Assembly (NCBI GenBank): GCA_037439425.1
Contig: JBBIWA010000002.1
Location: 62,001-126,000 of the forward strand
Reading direction: 5' to 3'
From: JBBIWA01 sp037439425
Lineage (GTDB): Bacteria; Acidobacteriota; Blastocatellia; RBC074
DNA: 64,000 nt
Each line of letters opens with the position of its first letter. Position 1 is the first letter of the stretch. The notes beneath the pieces were generated by a model, which saw only the letters and a program-made list of their open reading frames with translations, was not told the origin of the DNA and ran no database searches. Below are positions 1 through 7,302 of the stretch, in pieces. The translations under genes were made by a program, and so were the position numbers.

Positions 1-112
1 CAGAAATCTCAAGAAGGTCAATTTAACCAAACAGCAGAAAGCCGACTTGATCGCTTTCTTGAAGTCTTTAAGCGTTGATGACTGCAAATTGAAGGCGCCG
101 CCACTGCCCTGA
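1..112 (+). CDS. 3' end of an unidentified protein, possibly a cytochrome c-type protein (partial)
   Basis: Reading from base 2, an open frame runs to a TGA at 110-112 and gives the last 36 residues of a protein whose start lies outside the window. The visible tail includes the stretch NLTKQQKADLIAFLKSLS. A helix of this kind (LTxxEKxDLxAFLxSL) is typical of the C-terminal end of class I cytochrome c domains, including di-haem peroxidase/MauG-like proteins. No haem motif is inside the window, so the family is only suggested. The stop lies 26 bases before ygfZ, so the two could share a transcript. Confidence 0.5.
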   Translation, partial: RNLKKVNLTKQQKADLIAFLKSLSVDDCKLKAPPLP

Positions 113-138
113 TCGCATCACCTGCGAGGTGGAATCAG

Positions 139-1254
139 ATGACTGCTACCCCGCTTGCCGAAAGACATCAGAAAACCGGAGCAATCCTGAGTTCAGGCAG
201 TGCGCTGCCTGATCATTACGGCGATGTGCGCGCCGAGTACGAAGCGATTCGACGTGGCGCGGCGGTGATTGATCTCTCGCCTGCTGGCAAACTGGAGGTG
301 AGTGGGAAGAATGCCGTCCAGTTCATCAACGGTCTGGTCACCAATGACGTGAAATCGCTGGCCGTCGGAGCGGGCCTGCTGGCCGCTTTTCTTAACGTTC
401 AGGGCAAGCTGGTGGCGATGAGCCGCATTTACAAACTGGGGGAGCGCCTGCTGCTGGAGCTTGACGCCCTCAATCGCGAGAAGGTCTATCAAAATCTGAA
501 CCGCTTCACACTGGCAGGTGACTTCTTCCTGCGTGATCTGACCGAGCAGCAGGCGCTCGTCTCGCTGCAGGGGCCGCGCGCTGCTGAATTGCTCGAAGCG
601 CTCACTGGAGAAGCTATCCCTGCGCAGCCGCAGTACCAGATCCACCAGCGGCAGATGGCTCAGGTCAAGCTGCTCATCGCCGCGCACTCGCGCAGCGGCG
701 AGCCGGGCTTCGATCTTTTCATCCCCGCCGAGGCGGCCCCGCGCCTGTGGGAACTCATCCTTGAAAAAGGACAACCCCTTGGCGCGCGCGCTGTCGGGCA
801 GGCAGCCTTAGATATCGCCCGCCTTGAAGCCGGAATCCCACGCGAGGGAGTGGACGTGACTGAAGCTAACATCCTGCTCGAAGCGGGCTATGAAAAAGCC
901 GTCAGCTATAGCAAAGGATGCTACCTCGGACAGGAGGTCATCGCGCGCATCCACTGGCAAGGCCAACCGGCCAAACAATTGAGAGGGCTGCTGGTCGAAG
1001 CAGAGACTTTGCCGCCGCCGGGCACCGCAATTTACGCGACAGACGGCAAAAAAGCTGGCCAGATGGTCGGAACCGTCACCAGCAGCACCCACAGCCCGGC
1101 GTTGGATCGCATCATTGCGCTCGGCTATGTGCATCGCTATTACCTGGCACCCGGCACAGCATTTATTTTGAAGCAGGGGGAGTCAGAGCTCGGCCGAGCG
1201 CAGCTTCAGGAGCTCCCCTTTATAGGGCAAGTGCAGGCGGCCACCGATGAGTGA
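139..1254 (+). CDS. ygfZ: YgfZ/GcvT-like folate-binding protein (Fe-S cluster maintenance)
   Basis: This 371-residue cytoplasmic protein belongs to the YgfZ/IBA57 family. These proteins are built on the glycine-cleavage T-protein fold, bind a folate and assist synthesis or repair of certain iron-sulfur enzymes. The family signature K-G-C-Y-x-G-Q-E is present at residues 259-266 (KGCYLGQE), with Cys261 as the conserved cysteine. The N-terminal GcvT-type part includes GDVRAEYEAIRRGAAVIDLS and FINGLVTNDVK. Length is normal for the family. The stop overlaps the start of the next gene by 8 bases, so translation is probably coupled to the small gene and the rhodanese downstream. The start is the first ATG after a weak purine stretch, and I saw no better candidate. 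Confidence 0.92.
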   Translation: MTATPLAERHQKTGAILSSGSALPDHYGDVRAEYEAIRRGAAVIDLSPAGKLEVSGKNAVQFINGLVTNDVKSLAVGAGLLAAFLNVQGKLVAMSRIYKLGERLLLELDALNREKVYQNLNRFTLAGDFFLRDLTEQQALVSLQGPRAAELLEALTGEAIPAQPQYQIHQRQMAQVKLLIAAHSRSGEPGFDLFIPAEAAPRLWELILEKGQPLGARAVGQAALDIARLEAGIPREGVDVTEANILLEAGYEKAVSYSKGCYLGQEVIARIHWQGQPAKQLRGLLVEAETLPPPGTAIYATDGKKAGQMVGTVTSSTHSPALDRIIALGYVHRYYLAPGTAFILKQGESELGRAQLQELPFIGQVQAATDE

Positions 1255-1525
1255 ACAACCTGAGCAGGAGTGGGGACGAAACTCTGCCGAACTAGCCTAC
1301 AGCATCATCGCTCGCTATGTCGAGCACGCCCAAATCTGCGGGATGCTGATTGCGATGCTGGCCAGCGCGCTCGGTGAAGAACGACTCAAACCCGTGGTCC
1401 AGACTGAGGTCTGGCAATTGTATATGTCGAGCAAGCGGATTCTGGAGGAGGCGCGCAAGGACATCGAAGCGCTCACCAGGCTGATTGAGCAAATGCAGGC
1501 TAAGCCTCAAGAATCGGGGGAATGA
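1247..1525 (+). CDS. Small helical protein of unknown function
   Basis: A 92-residue protein that I do not recognise. It overlaps the end of ygfZ by 8 bases and the start of the rhodanese gene by 4 (ATGA), so it sits in a tightly packed cluster and is very likely real. The sequence is predicted to be mostly helical. It has a hydrophobic middle (ICGMLIAMLASALGEERL, about residues 31-48) that is short and amphipathic rather than a clear membrane span. The C-terminal helix is charged (ILEEARKDIEALTRLIEQMQ) and may form a coiled coil. No cysteine cluster or catalytic motif is visible. Position suggests a role with YgfZ or the rhodanese in sulfur or Fe-S metabolism, but that is guilt by association. 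Confidence 0.75.
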   Translation: MSEQPEQEWGRNSAELAYSIIARYVEHAQICGMLIAMLASALGEERLKPVVQTEVWQLYMSSKRILEEARKDIEALTRLIEQMQAKPQESGE

Positions 1526-1854
1526 CCATGGCATCATTTGGCATCATCACGGTCGAAGAGCTCAAAGCCAAACAGGAGGCAGGTGAAAAATTCCGTCTCA
1601 TTGATGTGCGCGAACCAGTCGAGTACAACATTTGCCGGATCGAAGGGGCTGAACTCAAACCGCTCGGCCAGATCTGGCAGTGGTACCAGGAACTGGATCG
1701 CCAAGAAGAAATCATCTTGCATTGCCATCACGGCATGCGCTCCGAGCAGGCGTGCCACTTCCTGGCGCGCCAGGGCTTCACCAATGTCAAGAATCTGGCT
1801 GGCGGAATTGATGCCTGGTCGCTGAGCATTGATCCTTCGGTGCCACGATATTGA
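1522..1854 (+). CDS. Single-domain rhodanese (sulfurtransferase)
   Basis: A 110-residue single-domain rhodanese, a cytoplasmic protein that carries sulfane sulfur on its active-site cysteine. The N-terminal motif LIDVREPVEYNICRIEGA is the usual CH2A-type segment. The active-site loop is H-C-H-H-G-M-R-S with Cys68, followed by the conserved ACHFLARQGFTNVKNLAGGI and a terminal aromatic W-S. It is similar in size to GlpE/PspE-type proteins. The ATG overlaps the preceding stop; a second ATG six bases later (1528) is also possible. Together with ygfZ it suggests a small sulfur/iron-sulfur housekeeping group. Confidence 0.9.
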   Translation: MTMASFGIITVEELKAKQEAGEKFRLIDVREPVEYNICRIEGAELKPLGQIWQWYQELDRQEEIILHCHHGMRSEQACHFLARQGFTNVKNLAGGIDAWSLSIDPSVPRY

Positions 1855-1864
1855 GTCCGCAGCC

Positions 1865-2035
1865 ATGCCTGAAGAAGGTTTGCCACCGCAGTACCTGCGC
1901 GGGATTGAGCTTTTCAACGCAGGCCAGTTCTTCGACTGTCACGAGATGTTAGAAGAGCTCTGGCTTCAAGCTACAGGTCTTGAGCGCGAATCTCTTCAAG
2001 CACTGATTGTTGAGTGCGCGGCGCGAGAGGAATAA
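1865..2035 (+). pseudogene. Truncated DUF309 protein (5' part only)
   Basis: This 56-codon frame matches the beginning of DUF309 proteins. It has the hallmark segment FNAGQFFDCHEMLEELW followed by the start of the next helix (ERESLQALI), then loses similarity at VECAAREE and stops. Intact DUF309 proteins are roughly twice as long or more, with a second helical pair that usually starts LIQ.A.A..H. That second half is absent here. About 100 bases beyond the stop lies an AT-rich repeat, followed by another half-gene missing its 5' part. The simplest reading is that a deletion or rearrangement removed the 3' half of this gene. The 10-base spacing from the rhodanese stop and good codon structure suggest it was once part of the ygfZ cluster. 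Confidence 0.65.
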
Positions 2036-2137
2036 GGAAAGTAACCAAACGTCCTGTTTGGTCACTGACTTTTCTTCATCGCAAACACTCAAGTGAGGCT
2101 CAGTGATCCGGCGGCGGGCCGGTGAACTACGTTTGGA

Positions 2138-2215
2138 GATTTCGAATTGCGAATTTCGAATTGCGAATTTCGAATTGCGGATTTAAATCCGAAATCCGAA
2201 ATCCGAAATCCGATT
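2138..2215. repeat. Short AT-rich repeat tract (TTCGAATTGCGAA / ATCCGAA units)
   Basis: Three tandem copies of a unit close to TTCGAATTGCGAA are followed by three copies of ATCCGAA. The tract has an internal inverted relationship (AATTGCGAATTT against AAATCCG). It sits exactly between two truncated genes. Related sequences occur at 45183-45228 and 48831-48898, so this is a dispersed family rather than a one-off. Confidence 0.8.
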
Positions 2216-2518
2216 TGGAACTATCTCGTGATACTGCTTGCCTCGCGCCCGAGACGCAACAAAGCCTTTCTCTTCGAGTTCGCCGCAGTCATTCTGATGA
2301 CGGCCTCGACGGCTGTTTCCCGTTTTATAGTCTCGGCTCGGCTCAACGAGATTCGAGTGCAACTAGGCGAGAATCTGGCGCGCTTGCCTGTTACCGACCC
2401 GACTCGCACCACCTTTGATTTGCTGCATCAAGTCTCGGTAGGATTGATCTCCTTTAACCTGCTTGCGGCTGTGGCCTTGATTATCCTCTTGCTCTGGCAA
2501 GGCCGCCAGGCAAGATAA
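2216..2518 (+). pseudogene. DUF4149-like membrane protein, 5'-truncated remnant
   Basis: The frame from the end of the repeat tract to the TAA at 2516-2518 encodes about 100 residues with two hydrophobic segments: FLFEFAAVILMTASTAVSRF and VGLISFNLLAAVALIILLLW. The region between them (about LNEIR...LPVTDPTR..FDLLHQVS) matches my memory of the C-terminal half of DUF4149/TMEM205-like membrane proteins. In those a conserved LH and a preceding P-x-D-P-x-R motif lie between the last helices. The N-terminal half expected for this family is missing. The only upstream start codons lie inside the repeat tract, so translation of a working protein is doubtful. Function unknown. Confidence 0.55.
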
Positions 2519-2658
2519 CCCCTCAACCTGATAGGGATGAGATTACAGCCTCGTGGCTGCTCGCCAATTGTCTTATTCCTGCCCACTTTTTTCTGGAATC
2601 CGCCCTTGATTGAAACTGTCAAGGCTTTGCCCCCCACAGAGACCAAAAAGGAGACCGT

Positions 2659-3297
2659 ATGAGCAGGTCGCTGCTAATGAGATTGTCGCTGCTGGCCGTC
2701 ATCCTTTTGGTATTCAGCAGCAGTGTGTGGGCGGATTCGATCAAGTTGCAAAGCGCTAGCCTGAGTGCAGGCAGTTCCAATCTTTTAAGTCTCCAAGGCA
2801 GCGGGCTCGTTCTTCAAGTCGCCTTCAGCCAGCCAGCTTTTCCCCAGGTCAATCATAACGGCCCGACTACATTCACCCTCAATCTCAGCCCGGCCGGTGT
2901 GAACGCCAAGTCACTGGTGATTGGCGGAGTAGACTATAGCCGTTATCAATTAAAGGGCACGATTACCTTCTCAATTGGCCTGACCCAGCCAACAGTGAGG
3001 CCGAACTTCTTCGGGGTGACTGACAGGCGCACTTTTAGCGGTACATTAGCTATTATTGATCCTGAGACTGGAGAAACAGTAGGTACACTCAGCTTCAAGT
3101 TTAAGGGCACGGTCCAGGTTCTCTTCGCTGGCAATCCGTGCGGCGATTATTTCATCAAAGGGATCACAGCTCGTGGCATAGGGAAAGCCAGCTTTTATCC
3201 AGCAGCAGTTCCCGAACCAGCCACGCTGCTTCTGCTGGGCAGCGGATTAACAGCAATTGGGTTTCGCAAAAAACGTCCTCCTGTTGAATCAGCCTGA
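2659..3297 (+). CDS. PEP-CTERM sorting-domain exported protein
   Basis: A 212-residue secreted protein. Residues 1-25 form a signal peptide ending near SSSVWA. The C-terminus carries a PEP-CTERM sorting signal: VPEPATLLLLGSGLTAIGF and then a basic tail RKKR. In known systems this signal is recognised by an exosortase (EpsH family), which anchors or releases the protein at the cell surface together with exopolysaccharide. The mature middle is beta-rich, low in charge, and not a domain I recognise; it has only one cysteine. A purine-rich AAAAAGGAGA precedes the ATG. The gene stands alone between two non-coding stretches and is closed by a strong terminator. No exosortase is in this window, so it must be encoded elsewhere. 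Confidence 0.88.
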   Translation: MSRSLLMRLSLLAVILLVFSSSVWADSIKLQSASLSAGSSNLLSLQGSGLVLQVAFSQPAFPQVNHNGPTTFTLNLSPAGVNAKSLVIGGVDYSRYQLKGTITFSIGLTQPTVRPNFFGVTDRRTFSGTLAIIDPETGETVGTLSFKFKGTVQVLFAGNPCGDYFIKGITARGIGKASFYPAAVPEPATLLLLGSGLTAIGFRKKRPPVESA

Positions 3298-3324
3298 AGT
3301 TAGATTCTCTCCTGTACTTTTGCA

Positions 3325-3351
3325 GCCCACCGCATTGGCGGTGGGCTTTTT
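3325..3351 (+). terminator. Rho-independent terminator of the PEP-CTERM gene
   Basis: A perfect 9-bp stem (GCCCACCGC / GCGGTGGGC, loop ATTG) is followed directly by five T residues, 28 bases after the stop codon. This is a textbook intrinsic terminator on the plus strand. Confidence 0.92.
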
Positions 3352-3599
3352 GTTTTTCCCAAGAGGTTTCCGCCGAGGGCATGCTTGGGGATGTGCTAGA
3401 GAAGAGATTTCAAACCACCGAAACACCCAGGGACCCAAAGAACTTTGTCTGCTTTTGTGCCTTGGTCTCTTCTCTGCTATCCTGATCGCGTTACTCGTAT
3501 GGCTTCAGGCCAGGCAGTCTTCTGGAATAAAACCGGCCTCAAACCGGATCAGGCTATTGAACAAGGTGGGTGAGTCAATCTGTCTGTGGGAGGTCTCTG

Positions 3600-4238
3600 A
3601 TGAATCCTTTCTCCGACTTTTTCGGGTTTCTGAGACGATCCGGGACGCCGATGATCATTTTCTATCTGCTGTTGCTGGGCAGTGTGGCGATAGCTGGTTA
3701 CAATCTCTGGCGCCATCCACAGCAGCGCACAGTCAGAGACGTCTGGACGTGGCTGGCGCGTCTATTGGTCGGCGGGATGTGGTTTCAGCAGACACTCTGG
3801 AAATGGCCCCCGACATACACCGATAACCCCGATGGGATTTCGGGCGGGCTGCATTACTGGGTCGGCGAGATGACCAAGTACGCTGCTTTCGAACTGCAAG
3901 GCTCCTTTGTCAAAAATATCGTTCAGCCTAACTTCTACTTCTTCGCGCCGCAGGTTTGGGCAACTGAAGTCTTCATTGCGGTGTCGTTGATGCTTGGGCT
4001 GTTTACTCGCGCTGGCGGGGCGCTCGGCGCGCTGATGGCGATAAACTTGTGGCTGGGACTCTATCGCGCACCCTACGAATGGCCCTGGACCTATTTCTTC
4101 TTGATCCTGCTGCAGACCACTTTCGCCGTGCTGGGCGTAGGGCGCAGCCTGGGCCTGGATGCTATTTTGGTTCGACGAGCCCAGCTTTCAGCGCCACCAA
4201 AGGGGATCGCAGCCAAAGCCCTGGCTTGGCTCTCGTGA
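3600..4238 (+). CDS. DoxX/DoxD-like integral membrane protein
   Basis: A 212-residue membrane protein with about four to five hydrophobic helices (for example MIIFYLLLLGSVAIAGYNLW, VFIAVSLMLGLFTRAGGALG and WTYFFLILLQTTFAVLGVG). The pattern R-x-L-V-G-x-M-W-F-x-x-x-L-W-K near residue 50, then an acidic/aromatic loop and LGLFTRxGGALGALMAINL, is what DoxX/DoxD-type proteins show. Some relatives form the quinone-reactive part of thiosulfate:quinone oxidoreductase, others are uncharacterised redox or stress proteins. The ATG at 3600 is preceded by GGGAGG (3588-3593); upstream in-frame codons lack such a site. It lies upstream of msrP-msrQ on the same strand but is separated from them by an inverted-repeat element. 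Confidence 0.8.
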   Translation: MNPFSDFFGFLRRSGTPMIIFYLLLLGSVAIAGYNLWRHPQQRTVRDVWTWLARLLVGGMWFQQTLWKWPPTYTDNPDGISGGLHYWVGEMTKYAAFELQGSFVKNIVQPNFYFFAPQVWATEVFIAVSLMLGLFTRAGGALGALMAINLWLGLYRAPYEWPWTYFFLILLQTTFAVLGVGRSLGLDAILVRRAQLSAPPKGIAAKALAWLS

Positions 4239-4262
4239 CGGCTCCTCGGCCTTGATGGTTAC

Positions 4263-4356
4263 TGAATCAGTACGTAACTATGAAAGAGCGCGAGCGGCAG
4301 CGAGCGTAACTCCCTCGAAGGAAATACTGCGCGCTACCGCTCGCGGTACTGATTCA
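4263..4356. repeat. 94-bp inverted-repeat element (MITE/REP-like)
   Basis: The outer arms TGAATCAGTAC (4263-4273) and GTACTGATTCA (4346-4356) are perfect reverse complements. Inner arms CGCGAGCGG (4289-4297) and CCGCTCGCG (4337-4345) are also perfect complements, so the whole segment can fold into one long cruciform or RNA hairpin. It ends 20 bases before the msrP start codon and lies between msrP and the DoxX-like gene. It has no coding content that I can recognise. Confidence 0.8.
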
Positions 4357-4375
4357 AAGTAAAGGAGAGATCAAA

Positions 4376-5338
4376 ATGTTGATCAAAAAACCGAGTGAGA
4401 TTAAATCATCCGAGATTACGGACAAGAAACTTTATCTCAATCGCCGCCAATTCATGCTTGCGGCTTCAGCAGGCGCTGCCACGCTGGCAGCCGGCGTGGG
4501 AAGTCGGGCCTTGTTTAGCCCCTCTTCTTCAGCTCAAACCGGGAAGAAACTCGAGGGCATTCAGAAAAGCCCTTACAGCACTAACGAACCACTTAACTCT
4601 TACAAGGACATCACCAACTACAACAACTTTTACGAGTTCGGCACGGACAAATATTCTCCAGCAAAGTATGCCCATACTCTCCGGACGCGCCCCTGGACCG
4701 TCGCGGTGGAAGGGGCAGTCAAACGGCCCAGGGTGTATGATATTGATCAACTGCTCAAAATCAGCCCGCTTGAAGAACGCATCTACCGTCTGCGCTGCGT
4801 GGAAGGCTGGTCCATGGTTATTCCCTGGATAGGATTTCCACTCAATGCGCTGATCAAGCTGGTCGAGCCGACTTCCAAGGCTCATTACGTCGAGTTCACG
4901 ACCCTCTACGACCCCAAGCAGATGCCGGGCCAGCGCAGTAGCGTGTTGCAGTGGCCTTACGTTGAAGGCTTGCGGCTGGACGAAGCGATGCATCCTTTGA
5001 CGATCCTGGCCGTCGGGCTATACGGAGAGATTTTGCCCAACCAGAACGGCGCGCCGATTCGTCTGGTGGTGCCCTGGAAGTACGGCTTCAAGAGCATCAA
5101 ATCCATCGTCAAGATTCGCTTTGTCGAGCAACAGCCGATTACCACCTGGATGCGCGCTGCGCCGCACGAGTATGGGTTTTACTCCAACGTCAATCCACAG
5201 GTTGACCACCCACGCTGGAGCCAGGCCAAAGAGCGCCGCATCGGCGAGTTCCGCAAGCGCGACACTTTGATGTTCAATGGCTATGCTGATCAGGTGGCGC
5301 ACCTCTACAGCGGCATGGATTTGAGAAAGTATTTTTGA
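4376..5338 (+). CDS. msrP: Protein-methionine-sulfoxide reductase catalytic subunit MsrP
   Basis: A 320-residue periplasmic molybdoenzyme (YedY family, sulfite-oxidase fold) that reduces oxidised methionines in envelope proteins with electrons from MsrQ. A twin-arginine signal is clear: RRQFMLAASAGAATLAAG from residue 23, which fits export after cofactor insertion. The molybdenum-ligand cysteine is Cys141 in RLRCVEGWSMVIPW, the hallmark of the family. Other family segments are present (YDIDQLLK, LRLDEAMHPLTILAVGLYGE, GAPIRLVVPWKYGFKSIKSI and YGFYSNVNPQVDHPRWSQA). GGAGA lies seven bases before the ATG. It is followed after 15 bases by msrQ, so the two are one operon. Length is normal. Confidence 0.96.
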   Translation: MLIKKPSEIKSSEITDKKLYLNRRQFMLAASAGAATLAAGVGSRALFSPSSSAQTGKKLEGIQKSPYSTNEPLNSYKDITNYNNFYEFGTDKYSPAKYAHTLRTRPWTVAVEGAVKRPRVYDIDQLLKISPLEERIYRLRCVEGWSMVIPWIGFPLNALIKLVEPTSKAHYVEFTTLYDPKQMPGQRSSVLQWPYVEGLRLDEAMHPLTILAVGLYGEILPNQNGAPIRLVVPWKYGFKSIKSIVKIRFVEQQPITTWMRAAPHEYGFYSNVNPQVDHPRWSQAKERRIGEFRKRDTLMFNGYADQVAHLYSGMDLRKYF

Positions 5339-5353
5339 TCGGTAGCAAGAGGC

Positions 5354-5992
5354 GTGAAGACTAGCTACGTTATCTGGGTCAAGGTGGTCGTTCATCTCGC
5401 CTGTCTGATGCCCTTGGCCCGTCTGGCATATCTAGGCTACTACCAGGACCTGGGGGCGAACCCGATCGAAGTCATCACTCATTCAACCGGCTACTGGACG
5501 CTGGTCTATTTGATGGTGACGCTCAGCATCACTCCGCTGCGCCGCCTTAGAGGTCTGCACTGGTTGATCCGGCTGCGCCGGCTAATCGGGCTTTACGCTT
5601 TCTTCTATGCCTCGCTGCACTTTCTGACTTATCTCTGGCTGGATCAATTTTTTGATTGGGCCAGCATCGTGCCGGATATTTACAAACGCCCGTTCATCAC
5701 TGTGGGCTTCGCGGCTTTTATGCTGCTGCTGCCGCTAGCGCTGACCTCGAACAAGCTCGCCGTCAGAATCCTGACGGGCAAATGGTGGCAGCGGCTGCAC
5801 CGGCTCATCTACGTGAGCGCGATCTGCGGCGTGGTCCATTTCCTGTGGCTGGTGAAAGCCGACATTCGCGAGCCTTCAATCTTCGGCCTGATCCTGGGGG
5901 CTTTGCTGGGCTACCGGGTGATCTACAAACTGCGGTCCTGGCGACGCTCCAGACTCGTTACTCAAGCTTTAGAACAGTACGGGGAGCGGTAG
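5354..5992 (+). CDS. msrQ: Haem-binding membrane subunit MsrQ
   Basis: A 212-residue inner-membrane b-type cytochrome of the ferric-reductase-like fold that passes electrons from quinol or flavin to MsrP. Five to six hydrophobic helices are visible. Family segments include NPIEVITHSTGYWTLVYL, the helix with YAFFYASLHFLTYLWLDQ, the loop RPFITVGFAAFMLLLPLALTS, WWQRLHRLIYVSAICGVVHF and a C-terminal basic tail. Histidines in the HST, SLHF, RLHR and VVHF segments are the expected haem ligands. The start is a GTG at 5354; there is no strong ribosome site, so translation may be coupled to msrP 15 bases upstream. Confidence 0.93.
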   Translation: MKTSYVIWVKVVVHLACLMPLARLAYLGYYQDLGANPIEVITHSTGYWTLVYLMVTLSITPLRRLRGLHWLIRLRRLIGLYAFFYASLHFLTYLWLDQFFDWASIVPDIYKRPFITVGFAAFMLLLPLALTSNKLAVRILTGKWWQRLHRLIYVSAICGVVHFLWLVKADIREPSIFGLILGALLGYRVIYKLRSWRRSRLVTQALEQYGER

Positions 5993-6253
5993 CGACCTGC
6001 TGAAGTCAGGAGATTCCCATTTACCTAACCAGATGGTCAGATCTGCCCAAAGCTGGGCTGTGTGCTCGGCGTGACCTGCTCCCTCGTTCCAGACGAAACA
6101 CTGGCCGGCGCTGAAGCCATAGGCGCCACACCAGTTGATCCGATCCGGATCGGCTTTCCTGAGCACTTTCTTTCGGCTTACAAGGGCCAAAAGCTTCGAA
6201 GGGGAAGGAAATATCTGGCGCAAACCTCGTGAGGATACTCTGCTCCCCTCCTC

Positions 6254-6300
6254 TGCCGGAAACAATTCCGACTGTGAACGGGAGTCGGAATTGTCCGGCA
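6254..6300. repeat. Long hairpin in the msrQ-downstream spacer
   Basis: The left arm TGCCGGA-(AA)-ACAATTCCGACT pairs with the right arm AGTCGGAATTGTCCGGCA. This gives an 18-bp stem with a two-base bulge and a 9-base loop. No T-run follows on either strand, so a simple terminator is unlikely. The rest of 5993-6336 shows no gene that I can support. Confidence 0.75.
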
Positions 6301-6336
6301 TCGGGCAGAAGATCGTTGAATCCGGGCCTTGCGGAA

Positions 6337-6672
6337 TTACTCAATTCTGACAGTAGAGGTGGCCGGCTGCGAAAGCTTTGCCTGGTCATACCCTCTCAGC
6401 AAAGCATACGCGATCGTCCCCCCACACACTCCCAGAAAACCGCTAAGCACAATGCCCTCCATCAAGGAAGAGGCAAGCTGCAGTGTCAATCCTAACAGGA
6501 AGGTGACAAATTGGATGGTTAACCCGATCACAGCAGAAGTTAAAGCCGTCTCGAGTAATAATTCTTGGGGTCTCTCTTTTGTGGAAGGAGGTAGGCTGAG
6601 ATTGCTATGGGGACAGGGCAAGAATGCAGCTTGCTCTCCGTATTCAACGCTACATTCGGCACAAACTGCCAT
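6337..6672 (-). CDS. Small membrane protein with an N-terminal Cys motif, unknown function
   Basis: A 111-residue protein read on the minus strand. The ATG at 6672 is chosen because AAGGAG lies eight bases upstream (6681-6686). The N-terminus has a possible zinc-knuckle pattern, VCAECSVEYGEQAAFLPCPH, with three cysteines and a histidine. Two hydrophobic segments follow (TSAVIGLTIQFVTFLLGLTL and SLMEGIVLSGFLGVCGGTIAYALL), suggesting two membrane spans with the Cys-rich end on one side. I do not recognise the family. It has no close neighbour on the same strand. Confidence 0.65.
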   Translation of the reverse strand: MAVCAECSVEYGEQAAFLPCPHSNLSLPPSTKERPQELLLETALTSAVIGLTIQFVTFLLGLTLQLASSLMEGIVLSGFLGVCGGTIAYALLRGYDQAKLSQPATSTVRIE

Positions 6673-7032
6673 ACAAATCACTCCTTGTGAGGATTTAAAG
6701 GGGTCATGATAGTCATTAAGCTGAAACGCCGGTTATTTCCAGAACTAGCTTCAGGCTTGCAATCACTGGTCATCTGGGTGCACGTCTTTATTGTAGGGTG
6801 AAAAAGCAGTAAGGATCGGTGGTGAGCCCCAGAGGGGGCCTCAGATGATAGCGAGTCTGAGCCAGGGCGGGTGGGCCCAGGTCTGTAGAGCCTAAGGCCG
6901 CCCCGGCCGGGGCTGGTGGTGGGCGAGAGCTTCCTCTCCTCCAGCGCCCCTAGTGTGGCTAAGGCTTCAACCGATCTTCTTTTGACCCTACAATCGTGAC
7001 GTGCACCCTGGTCATCTCTGACGATTTACTAT
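6673..7032. other. Non-coding spacer
   Basis: About 360 bases without a frame that I can support. It contains a G-rich stretch around 6825-6920 and the presumed upstream region of the small minus-strand membrane gene. I see no RNA gene or clear repeat in it. Confidence 0.5.
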
Positions 7033-7064
7033 ATGCTTTAGCTACGCTATGCTTTAGCTACGCT
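7033..7064. repeat. Perfect tandem duplication of 16 bp
   Basis: ATGCTTTAGCTACGCT is present twice without interruption (7033-7048 and 7049-7064). It directly abuts a fragment of a DUF1501-type coding sequence and marks a likely recombination scar. Confidence 0.9.
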
Positions 7065-7160
7065 GCGGCGCTTGATGAGCGCGGCGTGCGCTTTGTGACG
7101 GTCAATATGTTCGAGACGGTCTTCAATGAGATCACCTGGGACATACAGGGGCCGAAATGA
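7062..7160 (+). pseudogene. Internal fragment of a DUF1501-type protein
   Basis: Between the tandem duplication and a TGA at 7158-7160 the plus-strand frame encodes about 32 residues, including DERGVRFVTVNMFETVFNEI followed by TWD. This closely resembles the conserved core of DUF1501 proteins (sulfatase-like secreted proteins), where E-x-G-V-R-F-V-T-V-N is followed by a T-W-D motif. After TWD the usual continuation is lost. DUF1501 genes are commonly partnered with planctomycete-type cytochrome proteins, and one lies 1.3 kb downstream. The assignment is from memory and would need a profile search. Confidence 0.5.
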
Positions 7161-7302
7161 GCAGCTTGCTTGCTTCATTGAATGACAGTCGTGCCCCGGC
7201 AAAGGATGCGCGCTCGGCAGCCGAGACGCGGCAACAGGCGCCAGAAGATTTGGTCCGGGCAGTGTTACCAGCAAAAGGTTTCTCTTCAATCACTGATCGG
7301 CT

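Noticed and set aside
4159..4362. 67-codon frame over the spacer before msrP
   Set aside because: It overlaps the end of the DoxX-like gene in another frame and then runs through the inverted-repeat element; no ribosome site.
7047..7289. 80-codon minus-strand frame over the DUF1501 fragment
   Set aside because: The opposite strand encodes the recognisable DUF1501 core, so this is a shadow.
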